Source of the DNA: Bacillus infantis
Lineage (GTDB): Bacteria > Bacillota > Bacilli > Bacillales > Cytobacillaceae
DNA length: 64,000 nt
NCBI RefSeq assembly: GCF_020171945.1
Contig: NZ_JAIVAP010000002.1
Location: 310,001-374,000, forward strand
Direction: 5' to 3'
The position numbers were made by a program, and so were the translations under genes. Under the pieces are notes generated by a model. It saw only the letters and a list, made by a program, of their open reading frames with translations. It did no database searches and was not told where the DNA came from. Of this stretch, positions 18,908 to 28,771 are shown piece after piece (within the stretch, counting starts at the first letter, position 1; the number at the start of each line of letters is the position of its first letter).

Positions 18908-21103
18908 ATGGCGAACGACCAGGTTTTGACCGCCGATCAAGTCATCGAGAGGACAAAAGAATATTTAAATGAGGAGCATGCCGGAGTCGTACGGAAGGCC
19001 TATGAATTTGCGAAACATGCCCATCGTGAACAATATAGGAAATCCGGGGAGCCATACATCATCCATCCAATACAGGTGGCAGGGATCCTGGCCGATCTTG
19101 AAATGGATCCGTCGACAGTTGCTGCCGGTTTTCTTCATGATGTTGTAGAAGATACGGAAGTCACATTGGCTGATATTTCAGAAGCCTTTAATCCGGAAGT
19201 TGCGATGCTAGTCGATGGCGTGACAAAACTGGGGAAAATCAAGTACAAATCACAGGAAGAGCAGCAGGCCGAGAATCATCGGAAAATGTTTGTCGCCATG
19301 GCCCAGGATATTCGTGTCATCCTGATCAAGCTTGCTGACAGGCTCCACAATATGAGGACGCTGAAGCACCTTCCTGCTGAAAAGCAGCGCCGGATATCGA
19401 ATGAGACGCTCGAAATCTTTGCCCCGCTCGCCCACCGCCTCGGTATTTCGAAAATCAAGTGGGAGCTGGAGGATACGGCGCTCCGCTATCTCAATCCGCA
19501 GCAGTATTACCGGATTGTCAACTTGATGAAGAAAAAGCGTGCCGAGCGCGAGCTCTATCTGGAGGATGTCATCGGCGAAATGAAAGGCAAGATGGATGAA
19601 GTGTCCATCAGAGCCGATCTTTCCGGACGGCCGAAGCATATATACAGCATCTACAGGAAAATGGCGCTTCAGAATAAGCAGTTCAATGAAATCTATGATC
19701 TGCTTGCCGTCCGCATTGTCGTCAATAGCATCAAAGACTGCTATGCTGTGCTGGGCATCATCCATACATGCTGGAAGCCTATGCCTGGGCGGTTCAAGGA
19801 TTATATCGCCATGCCGAAGGCGAATATGTACCAGTCTCTGCATACAACGGTCATCGGTCCAAAGGGCGACCCGCTTGAGGTGCAGATCCGCACAACTGAA
19901 ATGCATCAGATCGCAGAGTTCGGGATTGCAGCCCATTGGGCATATAAAGAAGGCAAAACTGTCAATGAAGGCTCTTCTTTTGAAGAAAAGCTGACATGGT
20001 TCAGGGAAATCCTCGAGTTTCAGGATGATGCCGTGAATGCAGAAGAATTCATGGAATCGCTGAAAATTGACCTTTTCTCTGATATGGTGTTTGTATTCAC
20101 ACCAAAGGGAGACGTCATCGAGCTGCCATCAGGGTCTGTCCCGATTGATTTTGCCTATCGGATTCACTCAGAGATCGGCAATAAAACAATCGGTGCAAAG
20201 GTTAACGGGAAAATGGTCACTCTGGATTATAAATTGAAGACCGGCGATATTCTTGAGATTCTCACGTCCAAGCATTCCTATGGGCCGAGCAAGGATTGGC
20301 TGAAGCTTGCCCAGACGACCCAGGCGAAAAATAAAATCCGCCAATTTTTCAAAAAGCAGCAGAAGGACGAAAACTTTGAAAAAGGCAAAGAGATGGTTGA
20401 AAAAGAAATCCGCAATATGGATTTTGACATCAAAGAAATCCTGACTGCCGAGAATGTCCGGAGAGTGGCTGAAAAATTCAATTTTGCCAGTGAAGAGGAT
20501 ATGTATGCCGCTGTCGGCTATAATGGCGTCACGGCTCTGCAGGTTGCAAACCGGCTGACCGAAAAGTGGCGGAAAAAGCGCAATATGGAGCAGGTAAACG
20601 ATATTTCCAATGCCGTTTCAGAATTGAAATCCTTCCCGTCCGTCAAGAAACGGGAATCAGGTGTAAGGGTTTCAGGGATCGATAATCTTTTGATCCGTCT
20701 TTCCCGCTGCTGCAATCCTGTGCCGGGAGATGAAATTGTCGGCTTCATCACTAAAGGCAGAGGAGTATCTGTCCATCGTTCAGACTGTACCAATATTGAT
20801 ACTGCCGATGCTAAAGCAAGGCTCATCCCTGTTGAATGGGAAACAGGCCTTAATGATAAAAAAGAATATAACGTTGAAATTGAAATTAACGGCTATGACC
20901 GCCGCGGCCTTCTGAACGAAGTGCTGCAGGCCGTCAACGAAACAAAAACAAATATATCTGCAGTGTCAGGCAAATCGGACCGCAATAAAATGGCTACTAT
21001 TAATATGTCGATCAGCATTACAAATGTAAGCCATCTGCAGAAGGTTGTGGACCGCATCAAGCAGATTCCTGATATCTATTCTGTCAGACGTATCATGAAC
21101 TAA
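18908..21103 (+). CDS. relA: RelA/Rsh bifunctional (p)ppGpp synthetase-hydrolase
   Basis: A 731-residue long Rsh protein. Domains in order: HD hydrolase with HDVVED (His77-Asp78), synthetase (about 200-350) with [20 protein letters not shown] (about 390-455), a helical-zinc-finger region with [10 protein letters not shown] near 600, and ACT (about 655-730). Both active sites look intact, so it can make and degrade the alarmone, as in B. subtilis Rel. RBS AAGGTGATT. It is followed at 12 bases by dtd. Confidence 0.98.
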   Translation: MANDQVLTADQVIERTKEYLNEEHAGVVRKAYEFAKHAHREQYRKSGEPYIIHPIQVAGILADLEMDPSTVAAGFLHDVVEDTEVTLADISEAFNPEVAMLVDGVTKLGKIKYKSQEEQQAENHRKMFVAMAQDIRVILIKLADRLHNMRTLKHLPAEKQRRISNETLEIFAPLAHRLGISKIKWELEDTALRYLNPQQYYRIVNLMKKKRAERELYLEDVIGEMKGKMDEVSIRADLSGRPKHIYSIYRKMALQNKQFNEIYDLLAVRIVVNSIKDCYAVLGIIHTCWKPMPGRFKDYIAMPKANMYQSLHTTVIGPKGDPLEVQIRTTEMHQIAEFGIAAHWAYKEGKTVNEGSSFEEKLTWFREILEFQDDAVNAEEFMESLKIDLFSDMVFVFTPKGDVIELPSGSVPIDFAYRIHSEIGNKTIGAKVNGKMVTLDYKLKTGDILEILTSKHSYGPSKDWLKLAQTTQAKNKIRQFFKKQQKDENFEKGKEMVEKEIRNMDFDIKEILTAENVRRVAEKFNFASEEDMYAAVGYNGVTALQVANRLTEKWRKKRNMEQVNDISNAVSELKSFPSVKKRESGVRVSGIDNLLIRLSRCCNPVPGDEIVGFITKGRGVSVHRSDCTNIDTADAKARLIPVEWETGLNDKKEYNVEIEINGYDRRGLLNEVLQAVNETKTNISAVSGKSDRNKMATINMSISITNVSHLQKVVDRIKQIPDIYSVRRIMN

Positions 21104-21115
21104 GGGGAATACGAA

Positions 21116-21556
21116 ATGCGAGTAGTTGTTCAGCGAAGCAAAGAAGCGAGTGTGACTGTAGAAGAAAAGACTGTAGGCAGCATTTCCCGCGGATTTGTTT
21201 TGCTTGTGGGCGTCACCCATGAGGATGGGGTGAAAGATGCTGAATATCTGGCTGATAAAATTGCCAATCTCCGCGTATTTGAAGATGAAGAAGGCAAGAT
21301 GAACCAATCTTTGCTGGATGTGGGGGGAGAAATCCTTTCTGTGTCCCAGTTCACTCTATACGGCGACTGCCGTAAAGGGAGAAGGCCTAACTTCATGGAA
21401 GCAGCCAGGCCTGACCATGCCCTTCAAATCTATGAGGCGTTCAATGGGCTTCTCAGGGAAAAGGGCATCAAAACAGAAACAGGGCAGTTTGGCAGCATGA
21501 TGGACGTCAGCCTAGTGAATGATGGCCCGGTCACACTGATAATAGATAGCAAATGA
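21116..21556 (+). CDS. dtd: Dtd, D-aminoacyl-tRNA deacylase
   Basis: A 146-residue enzyme that hydrolyses D-aminoacyl-tRNA (notably D-Tyr) and mischarged Gly-tRNA. Family motifs SQFTLYGD and the cross-subunit GPVT near the C-terminus are present. ATG 21116 has AAGGGGAA upstream. It is the second gene of the relA-dtd pair and is followed by a terminator. Confidence 0.97.
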   Translation: MRVVVQRSKEASVTVEEKTVGSISRGFVLLVGVTHEDGVKDAEYLADKIANLRVFEDEEGKMNQSLLDVGGEILSVSQFTLYGDCRKGRRPNFMEAARPDHALQIYEAFNGLLREKGIKTETGQFGSMMDVSLVNDGPVTLIIDSK

Positions 21557-21582
21557 CAGTCTGAGAGGGCTGTTTTTTTTTC
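21556..21582 (+). terminator. Terminator after dtd
   Basis: ACAGTCT and GGCTGT arms with a long T-run. Confidence 0.6.
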
Positions 21583-21589
21583 GGGAAAT

Positions 21590-21620
21590 AGAGAGACCCT
21601 TCAAATTGAAGGGTCTCTTG
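21590..21620. terminator. Second terminator, shared with the amidase gene
   Basis: A GAGACCCTTCAA/TTGAAGGGTCTC perfect stem between the convergent dtd and amidase genes; the minus strand has no long T-run, so efficiency in that direction is uncertain. Confidence 0.65.
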
Positions 21621-21625
21621 TTGCG

Positions 21626-23365
21626 CTAATATCTTTTGAAATGCCTGGCCAGTCCCTGATAAATGCCGGCTGCGGCTGCCTCCTGATATTGAGGTGAGGT
21701 AACGAGCATTTCTTCTGCCGGGTTGCTGAGATAGCCTAATTCAAGCAAAATGGCATTTTTATTATTTTCTCTGATGACAAAATAATCGCCCGTCCGCACA
21801 CCCCGGTCCTTCAGCTTAGTCTGGGCGGCCAGGGAGCTGTGGACGCTCTCGGCAAGGGCCTTTTGGAAACCGTGGTAATAGTAAACAGTCATTCCGCGGA
21901 CACTTTTATCATTAATGCTGTCATAATGCAGGCTGATGAAAGCATCGGCATTATTGTATGATGCCGAGCCGACCCTTGAGCTGAGCGGAATATAAGTGTC
22001 AGTGGATCTTGTTAAAATTACATTGGCGCCCGCTGCCTTCAGCTTGCTGTACAGAAGCTGGGCTGTTTTGATGGTGACAGTTTTTTCCTGGGTTCCCCGC
22101 GCTCCGGTTGTGCCATTGTCGCGGCCGCCGTGTCCTGGATCAAGGACGATGGTTTTCCCCTGCAGGTGAAGCTCTGCCCCCGGCTTTTCAATTTGGGGCG
22201 AACTGCCGCTCAAGGAAACGATCCATCCGGCTACATAGCCTGTCTTCCCATCCAGGCTGATTTTGTACCAGTCATTCTCACGGCCGAGCACCTCGAAGGA
22301 TTCTCCTGCGTTTGCCAATTGGAGCACAGAGCTTCCAGTTCTGGCGTCTTTCCTGATATTCGTTCCGTTATGTAGTATGGTGATGGTGCTGCCTTTTGCC
22401 GGTTTGCTGCCGTTTGCTGAGGAAATCTCGGACTTATCGAGATACCACGCTGCTATCCAGCCATAAGAACCGGGCTTGTACTCAATCTTTGCCCAATTGT
22501 TCTTTTCTTCAATAATTGAATATGTTTCGCCTTTTGAAACCGATCCGAGAACTTTCCCATTCAAGGAACTTGAATCTCTGAGGTTCAGAGTCTGGGCGGT
22601 AACCGTTCCGGTCAATCCTCCTGAAGGTTTCGCGCTGCTGCCGGCACTTGGCTTCGGGCTTAAGCTTTTGGAAGAAGAAATGAACTCGCTGCTCACCCAT
22701 GCGTGACTGCCGCGGAAGATAATTTCTGTCCAGCTCCCGTTATTGGATACCATGCTGACTCTATCACCGCTTTGAAGCTTCCCCAGGACCGTACCCTGTG
22801 TTCCGGGAGCACTCCTGACGTTTACCGAATCACCTGTGACCGTTCCTTCGGCAGCCGCATCGGCTTTGCTGCTTCCCTCCGTGATAAAATCTGCGGAAAC
22901 CCAGCCATTTCCGAATGAGCCGGTGATCCTGACCCAATTCCCCTCTTTTTCAACAATGCCTACCTTTTGTCCTTTATTCAGGACAGCTATGACCGAGGCA
23001 TCTGTTCCGGGATTTGACCTGACCCGCAATCCATCGGCTGTGACTGTCCCGCCGGAAGATACGGTGGCAGCGTCTTTCTTGCCAGCTTCCTTCACTGCCA
23101 GCCAGCCTGCAACCCATCCTTTGGATCCCCCGGAAAGGCTGAGCTGCAGCCAGTCCCCGCTTTCTTTCAGGATCGGATACCGGTCCCCTTTGGCGGCCTT
23201 TTTGACAATCGGGTAGCTGAGCCCCGGGCCGCTGCGGATATTCACTCCGCTGTCTGCAATCAGTGCTGTTCCGCCGGTTGAGGCAGTGCTTTCTGATGGC
23301 CTCCATACTCCTCCTGCTAAAAGGATGAAGCATAGAAACAGTAGTATTTTGCTGCTTTTTAACAA
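21626..23365 (-). CDS. N-acetylmuramoyl-L-alanine amidase with five SH3b domains (YrvJ-like autolysin)
   Basis: A 579-residue secreted autolysin started by TTG with AAAAGGAGGGG upstream. After a signal peptide (about 1-29) come five bacterial SH3 repeats at about 33-92, 103-160, 172-228, 250-308 and 323-382, each with the NxRxxP/DxSS and W..V..W pattern. The C-terminal amidase_3 domain (about 400-578) shows DPGHGG (His ligand), QEKTV (Glu ligand), SLHYDS (His ligand) and the catalytic Glu in LELGYLSN. It cuts the bond between muramic acid and L-alanine in the wall. All zinc ligands are present. The place after dtd matches yrvJ of B. subtilis. Confidence 0.95.
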   Translation of the reverse strand: MLKSSKILLFLCFILLAGGVWRPSESTASTGGTALIADSGVNIRSGPGLSYPIVKKAAKGDRYPILKESGDWLQLSLSGGSKGWVAGWLAVKEAGKKDAATVSSGGTVTADGLRVRSNPGTDASVIAVLNKGQKVGIVEKEGNWVRITGSFGNGWVSADFITEGSSKADAAAEGTVTGDSVNVRSAPGTQGTVLGKLQSGDRVSMVSNNGSWTEIIFRGSHAWVSSEFISSSKSLSPKPSAGSSAKPSGGLTGTVTAQTLNLRDSSSLNGKVLGSVSKGETYSIIEEKNNWAKIEYKPGSYGWIAAWYLDKSEISSANGSKPAKGSTITILHNGTNIRKDARTGSSVLQLANAGESFEVLGRENDWYKISLDGKTGYVAGWIVSLSGSSPQIEKPGAELHLQGKTIVLDPGHGGRDNGTTGARGTQEKTVTIKTAQLLYSKLKAAGANVILTRSTDTYIPLSSRVGSASYNNADAFISLHYDSINDKSVRGMTVYYYHGFQKALAESVHSSLAAQTKLKDRGVRTGDYFVIRENNKNAILLELGYLSNPAEEMLVTSPQYQEAAAAGIYQGLARHFKRY

Positions 23366-23570
23366 AAAGTCCCCTCCTTTTGCGAAATCTTGGAGTGCAT
23401 AAATATAAGTTCTATTTTAGAACATAAAACCCCTGCTGTTAATATCGGAATTTTGCAGTCCAATTTTAGCCATTAGCTGAAAAGGTAAATTTATTAGCTG
23501 GTAAGGGAATGTTCCCGGGGCTTTCAAGACATACTTAAAGAATAAAAAACTTTTCGGGTAGGGTGGTTTG

Positions 23571-23747
23571 ATGAGATTTGGAGAAAAGGGCATGCATGCC
23601 CATGAAAACGGTAATCAGCTGTTTGGGGTGGACTTCCACGATTTCATCCAGAAGGAGCAGGGTTCCGGCATGTACGAACTTGCTTCGGAATTCGGCCTCA
23701 GCATAGGGGATGTCAGGAAGCTGAAGAGGAAGCTTGAGCGTTCCTAG
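23571..23747 (+). CDS. Small helix-turn-helix-like protein, 58 residues
   Basis: ATG 23571 is preceded by GTAGGGTGG. The protein begins with a His/Gly-rich stretch and ends in a likely helix-turn-helix: YELASEFGLSIGDVRKLKRKLER, with the spacing of sigma-70 region 4-type or MerR-like recognition helices. It sits between the amidase and hisS, where B. subtilis has a small gene of unknown function (yrzK, as I recall). Probably a DNA-binding peptide, but no target is known. Confidence 0.7.
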   Translation: MRFGEKGMHAHENGNQLFGVDFHDFIQKEQGSGMYELASEFGLSIGDVRKLKRKLERS

Positions 23748-23802
23748 AGCAGGTGCATCGGCTCCGGGAGAAAGACCCTTTTCGGAAAGGCTCTTTTACC
23801 CC

Positions 23803-23831
23803 TTGACAATGGCTGAAATGGTCTTTATGAT
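23803..23831 (+). promoter_or_regulatory. Sigma-A promoter of the hisS-aspS operon
   Basis: TTGACA at 23803-23808 and TATGAT at 23826-23831 are 17 bases apart, placed just before the T-box leader. Confidence 0.8.
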
Positions 23832-23861
23832 TAGATAAATAAAATCACTATTCATATTGAA

Positions 23862-24127
23862 CACTGATGATGGAGAACAGTAGTTGAGAAATGTGTGAAA
23901 AGAGAGGAAATGCCCTGGGCTGAAAGCATTTCTGCATGGCAGCTTAATGAATGAACACTCCGTAGGATTCTCCCTGAAATAGCAGATCGCTTTAGTAGGG
24001 GCTGAACGTTGACAGGCGTTAACTGTAAAAGTGGAAGTGCATGATGGTTATGCCTTCAATTAGGGTGGCACCACGGGATCTAACTCCCGTCCCTTGTATG
24101 GGAATACAAGGGACGGGAGTTTTTTGC
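23862..24127 (+). ncRNA. T-box riboswitch leader of hisS-aspS
   Basis: The conserved T-box sequence AGGGTGGCACCACGGG is at 24062-24077, followed by a terminator stem (ACTCCCGTCCCTTGTAT and complement) with a T-run at 24121-24126. Stem I can be traced: GGAG/CTCC at the base and GTTGAG/CTTAAT above, with AGTA in the 5' side of the loop. Uncharged tRNA pairing with TGGC/TGGN in the antiterminator lets transcription pass. The specifier side reads GAACAC at 23953-23958, in which AAC and the His codon CAC overlap, so the sensed tRNA cannot be fixed by eye. This fills most of the gene-free stretch 23748-24197. Confidence 0.93.
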
Positions 24128-24197
24128 ATTTAGAAAGCGCCGCATGTCCCCGGTGTGCCCTGTTAGTATACATAGGAATGCTAGGAGGAAACAGGAT

Positions 24198-25472
24198 ATG
24201 GCAATGAATATACCGAGGGGGACGCAGGATATCCTTCCTGGAGAATCGGAAAAATGGCAGTATGTTGAAGAGAAAGCGAGGGAGCTGTGCAGCAGGTTTC
24301 AGTACCAGGAAATCCGGACGCCGATATTCGAGCATACCGAGCTCTTCCTGAGAGGGGTCGGAGATACAACGGACATCGTGCAAAAAGAAATGTATACCTT
24401 CGAGGACCGGGGCGGGCGCAGCCTGACACTGAGGCCTGAAGGCACTGCACCAACTGTACGGTCATTCGTAGAAAATAAAATGCATGGCTATGCCAATCAG
24501 CCTGTAAAGCTTTATTATACAGGCCCAATGTTCCGTTATGAACGCCCTCAGGCAGGCCGCTTCAGACAATTTGTCCAATTCGGGGTCGAGGCGCTTGGGA
24601 GCTCGGATCCTGCCATTGATGCAGAAGTAATTGCCCTGGCTATGAGCATCTACAAAGAACTGGGACTGAAGAAGCTAAAACTGGTCATCAACAGCCTTGG
24701 CGATAAAGAAAGCCGGAACAGCCACCGCGAGGCGCTGATTGCCCATTTCAAGCCAAGGATCGGGGAATTCTGTTCAGACTGCCAAAACAGGCTGGAAAAA
24801 AATCCGATGAGGATCCTGGACTGCAAAAAGGACAGGGAGCATGAATTGATGCAGACAGCCCCTTCCATTCTGGATTATCTTAATGAAGATTCAAGGAATT
24901 ATTTTAATAAAGTGCAGCAGTACCTGACGGATGTGTCCATCGACTTTACGGTCGATCCCAACCTCGTGCGCGGCCTGGATTATTATAATCACACTGCCTT
25001 TGAAATCATGAGTGATGCTGAAGGTTTCGGGGCAATAACGACTCTTTGCGGCGGAGGGCGCTATAACGGCCTGACTGAGGAAATCGGCGGCCCGGAAGCG
25101 CCAGGCATCGGCTTTGCATTCAGCATTGAGCGCTTTCTGTCAGCTCTGGAGGCAGAAGATATCAAGCTTCCCGTTGATGAAGGAATCGACTGCTATCTCG
25201 TGGCGCTTGGGGAAGAGGCGAAGGATCATTCTGTCGGCCTCCTGCATAAGCTGCGCATGGCCGGTTTTTCCGCAGAAAGGGATTATCTGGACAGAAAGAT
25301 CAAAACACAATTCAAGGCAGCTGACCGCATGAACGCAAAATATGTAGCTGTCCTTGGGGAAGATGAATTGAAAGCAGGCAAGATTAATGTAAAGTCCATG
25401 GAAACCGGTGATCAGACCGAAGTCAGCCTGGATTCATTCATAGACCAATTAAAAGAGCTTATAGGGGGTTAA
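24198..25472 (+). CDS. hisS: HisS, histidyl-tRNA synthetase
   Basis: A 424-residue class II synthetase of exactly the B. subtilis length. I took ATG 24198, with AGGAGGAAACAGG upstream; an upstream in-frame ATG at 24144 lies in the terminator region. Class II motifs: [19 protein letters not shown] (motif 2) near 113, the histidine A loop [11 protein letters not shown] near 258 and motif 3 [11 protein letters not shown] near 303; the anticodon-binding domain is the last 95 residues. Transcription is governed by the T-box leader. Only three bases separate it from aspS. Confidence 0.98.
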   Translation: MAMNIPRGTQDILPGESEKWQYVEEKARELCSRFQYQEIRTPIFEHTELFLRGVGDTTDIVQKEMYTFEDRGGRSLTLRPEGTAPTVRSFVENKMHGYANQPVKLYYTGPMFRYERPQAGRFRQFVQFGVEALGSSDPAIDAEVIALAMSIYKELGLKKLKLVINSLGDKESRNSHREALIAHFKPRIGEFCSDCQNRLEKNPMRILDCKKDREHELMQTAPSILDYLNEDSRNYFNKVQQYLTDVSIDFTVDPNLVRGLDYYNHTAFEIMSDAEGFGAITTLCGGGRYNGLTEEIGGPEAPGIGFAFSIERFLSALEAEDIKLPVDEGIDCYLVALGEEAKDHSVGLLHKLRMAGFSAERDYLDRKIKTQFKAADRMNAKYVAVLGEDELKAGKINVKSMETGDQTEVSLDSFIDQLKELIGG

Positions 25473-25475
25473 TGT

Positions 25476-27251
25476 ATGTTTGGGAGAACATATTTCTGTG
25501 GAGAAGTAACAGAAAAAAGCATTGGTGAAAAGGTTACACTTAAAGGCTGGGTTCAGAAGCGACGTGATCTGGGCGGATTGATTTTCATTGATTTAAGAGA
25601 CCGCACAGGGCTGGTCCAGGTCGTGTTCAATCCCGAAACTTCACCTGAGGCTCTCGCTTCAGCTGAAAAAATCAGGAATGAATATGTACTGAGTGTGGAA
25701 GGAAAGGTTGTCGCCAGGGAACCTGGCACAATTAACGAAAACCTGCCCACCGGTAAAATTGAAGTCAGTGCAGAAGCAGTAACAATCATCAATGAAGCGA
25801 AGACACCTCCGTTCGTGATCGCTGACCAGACAGATGTCTCAGAAGATGTGCGATTGAAATACCGCTATCTAGATTTCAGGCGCCCGGTCATGTTCGAGAC
25901 CTTCAAGATGCGCCACCAGGTGACAAAGGCAATACGCGATTACCTGGACAGTGAAGGCTTCCTTGATATTGAAACGCCTATCCTGACGAAGAGCACACCT
26001 GAAGGCGCCCGCGATTATCTTGTTCCAAGCAGGGTCCATCCAGGCGAGTTTTATGCTTTGCCGCAGTCACCCCAAATCTTTAAGCAGCTTTTGATGGTCG
26101 GCGGAATCGAAAGATATTATCAGATTGCCCGCTGCTTCCGGGATGAGGATCTTCGTGCAGACCGCCAGCCGGAATTCACGCAGATCGATATTGAAACAAG
26201 CTTCATGAGCCAGGAAGACATTATTTCCATGACAGAGCAGATGATGACGAAGGTCATGAAAGAGGTAAAGGGCATTGATATTACACTGCCGATCCAGCGC
26301 ATGACCTACCAGGAAGCGATGGACCGCTATGGCTCTGACAAGCCGGACACCCGTTTTGCTATGGAGCTTGTCAACCTCTCTGAAACACTAAGCAATTCAG
26401 GCTTCAAAGTATTTGCAGGCGCGATTTCTTCCGGCGGGGAAGTCAAAGCGATCAATGTGAAAAACGCTGCCTCCAAATACAGCCGCAAGGACATCGATGC
26501 GCTGACCGAATTTGCTTCAAGATACGGTGCTAAGGGTCTGGCTTGGCTGAAAGCAGAAGAAGAAGGCCTTAAGGGTCCTATCGCGAAATTTGTTGCAGAA
26601 GAAGAGCAGGCAGCTATTAAGGAACTGCTGGGAGTCGAGACAGGAGATCTGCTCCTGTTTGTGGCCGATAAGAAAAGCGTCGTCGCTGACGCCCTTGGAG
26701 CCCTGCGCCTGAAGCTTGGCAAAGAGCTTGGACTAATTGATCAGACCCTCTTTAACTTCCTGTGGGTGACAGAATGGCCGCTGCTTGAATTTGACGAAGA
26801 AGAAGGCCGCTATTATGCTGCCCACCATCCATTTACAATGCCAAACCGCGAAGATCTGGAATACCTTGATACAGATCCTTCGAAGGTAAAGGCCCAGGCT
26901 TATGACCTTGTGCTGAATGGATATGAGCTCGGCGGAGGCTCATTGCGTATCTTTGAACGCGCGATCCAGGAAAAAATGTTCTCTGTCCTTGGATTCAGCA
27001 AGGAGGAGGCAAGGGAGCAATTCGGATTCCTGCTCGAAGCGTTTGAATATGGCACCCCTCCGCACGGCGGCATCGCGCTTGGCCTCGACCGCCTTGTGAT
27101 GCTGCTTGCCGGAAGCTCGAACCTAAGGGATACGATTGCTTTCCCGAAAACGGCAAGTGCAAGCTGTCTCCTGACCAATGCGCCTGGCGAAGTAAGCGAG
27201 GCCCAGCTGAACGATCTTCATCTGCAGCTTAAGCTGAAAAAAAGTGAGTAA
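25476..27251 (+). CDS. aspS: AspS, aspartyl-tRNA synthetase
   Basis: A 591-residue bacterial-type enzyme. The N-terminal OB anticodon domain covers 1-105, class II motif 2 ([16 protein letters not shown]) lies near 217, the GAD insertion spans about 285-420, and motif 3 (GIALGLDRL) is near 530. In Bacillus it is taken to be discriminating for tRNA-Asp only if no transamidation system is used; I cannot decide this from sequence. It is translated with hisS from one T-box-controlled transcript. Confidence 0.98.
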   Translation: MFGRTYFCGEVTEKSIGEKVTLKGWVQKRRDLGGLIFIDLRDRTGLVQVVFNPETSPEALASAEKIRNEYVLSVEGKVVAREPGTINENLPTGKIEVSAEAVTIINEAKTPPFVIADQTDVSEDVRLKYRYLDFRRPVMFETFKMRHQVTKAIRDYLDSEGFLDIETPILTKSTPEGARDYLVPSRVHPGEFYALPQSPQIFKQLLMVGGIERYYQIARCFRDEDLRADRQPEFTQIDIETSFMSQEDIISMTEQMMTKVMKEVKGIDITLPIQRMTYQEAMDRYGSDKPDTRFAMELVNLSETLSNSGFKVFAGAISSGGEVKAINVKNAASKYSRKDIDALTEFASRYGAKGLAWLKAEEEGLKGPIAKFVAEEEQAAIKELLGVETGDLLLFVADKKSVVADALGALRLKLGKELGLIDQTLFNFLWVTEWPLLEFDEEEGRYYAAHHPFTMPNREDLEYLDTDPSKVKAQAYDLVLNGYELGGGSLRIFERAIQEKMFSVLGFSKEEAREQFGFLLEAFEYGTPPHGGIALGLDRLVMLLAGSSNLRDTIAFPKTASASCLLTNAPGEVSEAQLNDLHLQLKLKKSE

Positions 27252-27312
27252 TTACCTATTCCTTATCCCTTGATACTGGGAGGCGGGATATGATACTATA
27301 CTATCAATAACA

Positions 27313-27503
27313 GAAGAGTCCTAATGTGTTCGTTGTTTCACCTGACATTTTGACCTAACATTATTCCTTCGGGAGCCCGGATTTCCTTGCGGCGTAAATG
27401 CCTCTGGCTTAGGGGACTTACAAAAGCGGGAATAGGGCACCCACCTGCTGAGTGCGGGTTCAAAACGAAGGCATCCAAGGCGACGGCACAATTGGGACTC
27501 TTC
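27313..27503 (+). ncRNA. bsrA: 6S RNA (6S-1, bsrA type)
   Basis: The sequence is closely similar to the B. subtilis 6S-1 RNA as I remember it, and it lies in the same slot, between aspS and tcdA. The ends pair (GAAGAGTCC at 27313 with GGGACTCTTC at 27494), giving a rod of about 190 nt with a large central bubble, the usual 6S shape mimicking an open promoter. It binds the sigma-A RNA polymerase holoenzyme and tunes transcription when growth slows. A promoter-like TATACT lies at 27297-27302, just before the start. This accounts for most of the 459-base gene-free stretch 27252-27710. Confidence 0.92.
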
Positions 27504-27519
27504 CTACATATGAATGATA

Positions 27520-27548
27520 AACCATGCTGGCTGGCATGGTTTTTTTAT
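27520..27548 (+). terminator. Terminator downstream of 6S RNA
   Basis: AACCATGC and GCATGGTT arms with a T7 run, 17 bases after the presumed mature 3' end. Confidence 0.85.
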
Positions 27549-27710
27549 TGTTCACTGCCCCTAATTCCCATAGAAATACTTGTTTTTATAAAGAAGTATG
27601 ATATATTCATTATCGGGTAATAGATACATAAGAGATAAGGGGCCATAGGCGGTAAAAAAGTCCCTGATACTGGCATATTTATTCAAATAAATTTAATGGA
27701 GTTGAGATAT

Positions 27711-28475
27711 ATGCTGCACCAATTTTCACGAAATGAACTTGCGATTGGCCAGGAAGGCCTTGAAACAATGAAAAACAGCACGGTGGCAGTCCTTGGGATT
27801 GGAGGCGTCGGCTCATTTGCTGCAGAAGCACTGGCCCGCTCAGGAGTCGGCAAGCTTATCCTGATTGATAAGGATGATGTTGATATCACCAATGTTAACC
27901 GCCAGATCATTGCTTTAGTTTCGACTGTCGGCAGACCGAAGGCGGATTTAATGAAGGAACGCATCAAGGATATCAATCCTGACTGTGAAGTGATTGCCTT
28001 AAAGATGTTTTATACAGAAGAAACGTATGAGGAGATTTTTGCTTACGGGCTTGATTATGTAGTAGATGCCAGTGATACGATTTCTTATAAGATACACCTG
28101 ATCAAGGAATGCCTGAAAAGGGATATCCCGATGATATCGAGCATGGGGGCAGCCAATAAAATGGATCCTACCAGGTTCCAGATTGCCGATATCTTCAAGA
28201 CGCATACCGATCCGATTGCCAAGGTGATCCGCACCCGCCTGCGCAAGGAAGGGATCCGCAAGGGGATTCCGGTTGTGTTTTCGGATGAAAGCCCGATTGT
28301 GATCCGTGAGGAGGTAAGGAAGGAAGTGGGCAAGGATGATGCCAAAATCCGCAAAGCGAAAATGCCGCCTTCCTCAAATGCATTTGTTCCTTCTGTAGCC
28401 GGACTGGTCATGGCAAGCTATGTGGTGAGGGACCTGCTTAAGGATATTAAGATTGTTAGGGTGAATGATAAATAA
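27711..28475 (+). CDS. tcdA: TcdA, tRNA threonylcarbamoyladenosine dehydratase (YrvM)
   Basis: A 254-residue ThiF/E1-like enzyme, the same length as B. subtilis YrvM. I chose ATG 27711, nine bases after GGAG; ATG 27696 would leave no RBS. The ATP-binding Rossmann motif GIGGVGSFAAEALARSGVG is near residue 27, followed by DKDDVDITNVNRQ, typical of this family, and later VDASDTI. TcdA cyclises t6A-37 of tRNA to ct6A using ATP. Sulfur relay partners (CsdA/CsdE type) are not adjacent, but a cysteine desulfurase is encoded 4 kb downstream. Confidence 0.93.
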   Translation: MLHQFSRNELAIGQEGLETMKNSTVAVLGIGGVGSFAAEALARSGVGKLILIDKDDVDITNVNRQIIALVSTVGRPKADLMKERIKDINPDCEVIALKMFYTEETYEEIFAYGLDYVVDASDTISYKIHLIKECLKRDIPMISSMGAANKMDPTRFQIADIFKTHTDPIAKVIRTRLRKEGIRKGIPVVFSDESPIVIREEVRKEVGKDDAKIRKAKMPPSSNAFVPSVAGLVMASYVVRDLLKDIKIVRVNDK

Positions 28476-28485
28476 GACACATGAT

Positions 28486-28516
28486 AGAGCACTGCAGTGA
28501 TGCAGTGCTCTTTTAA
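28486..28516 (+). terminator. Terminator after tcdA
   Basis: AGAGCACTGCA and TGCAGTGCTCT perfect arms around GTGA, then TTT. Confidence 0.85.
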
Positions 28517-28608
28517 TTAAGAGGTAATGGAAATAGAAAATGTTAGACTGCTGGACAAAAAACAGGTGGTTTGCATAATACTTGAGAAGACGCTATTTAG
28601 TTCTAGAA

Positions 28609-28747
28609 GCCCTGTTGATTGGAGTGGAGGGCACGTAGACTCCTGCGGGATTGCAGCGGCAGAGCTGAGACCCCGCAGGAGGTACGACGAGGAGGCTCAG
28701 CGCCGCCCCGCGGAAAGCGAAGTGCCTGGAATGGAAATCAACAGCCC
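28609..28747. repeat. Dispersed palindromic Bacillus repeat (GTTGATT...AATCAAC type), about 139 bp
   Basis: The ends are imperfect inverted repeats (GCCCTGTTGATTGGAG at left; complement of GGGCTGTTGATTTCCA at right). The interior has a perfect CTCCTGCGGG/CCCGCAGGAG stem and GC-rich ends (CCGCCCCGCGGAAAGCGAA). I know this element type as a widespread non-coding repeat in Bacillaceae genomes. It is GC-rich compared with its surroundings. It lies between the convergent tcdA and RsfA-like genes, where it does no harm. Confidence 0.8.
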
Positions 28748-28771
28748 CCATTAATAAGCATAGCCCTTACT

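Noticed and set aside
19250-19936. Minus-strand frame of 228 codons inside relA
   Set aside because: Lies fully in the relA synthetase region; long frames on the opposite strand are common in GC-rich coding sequence. No RBS, no domain.
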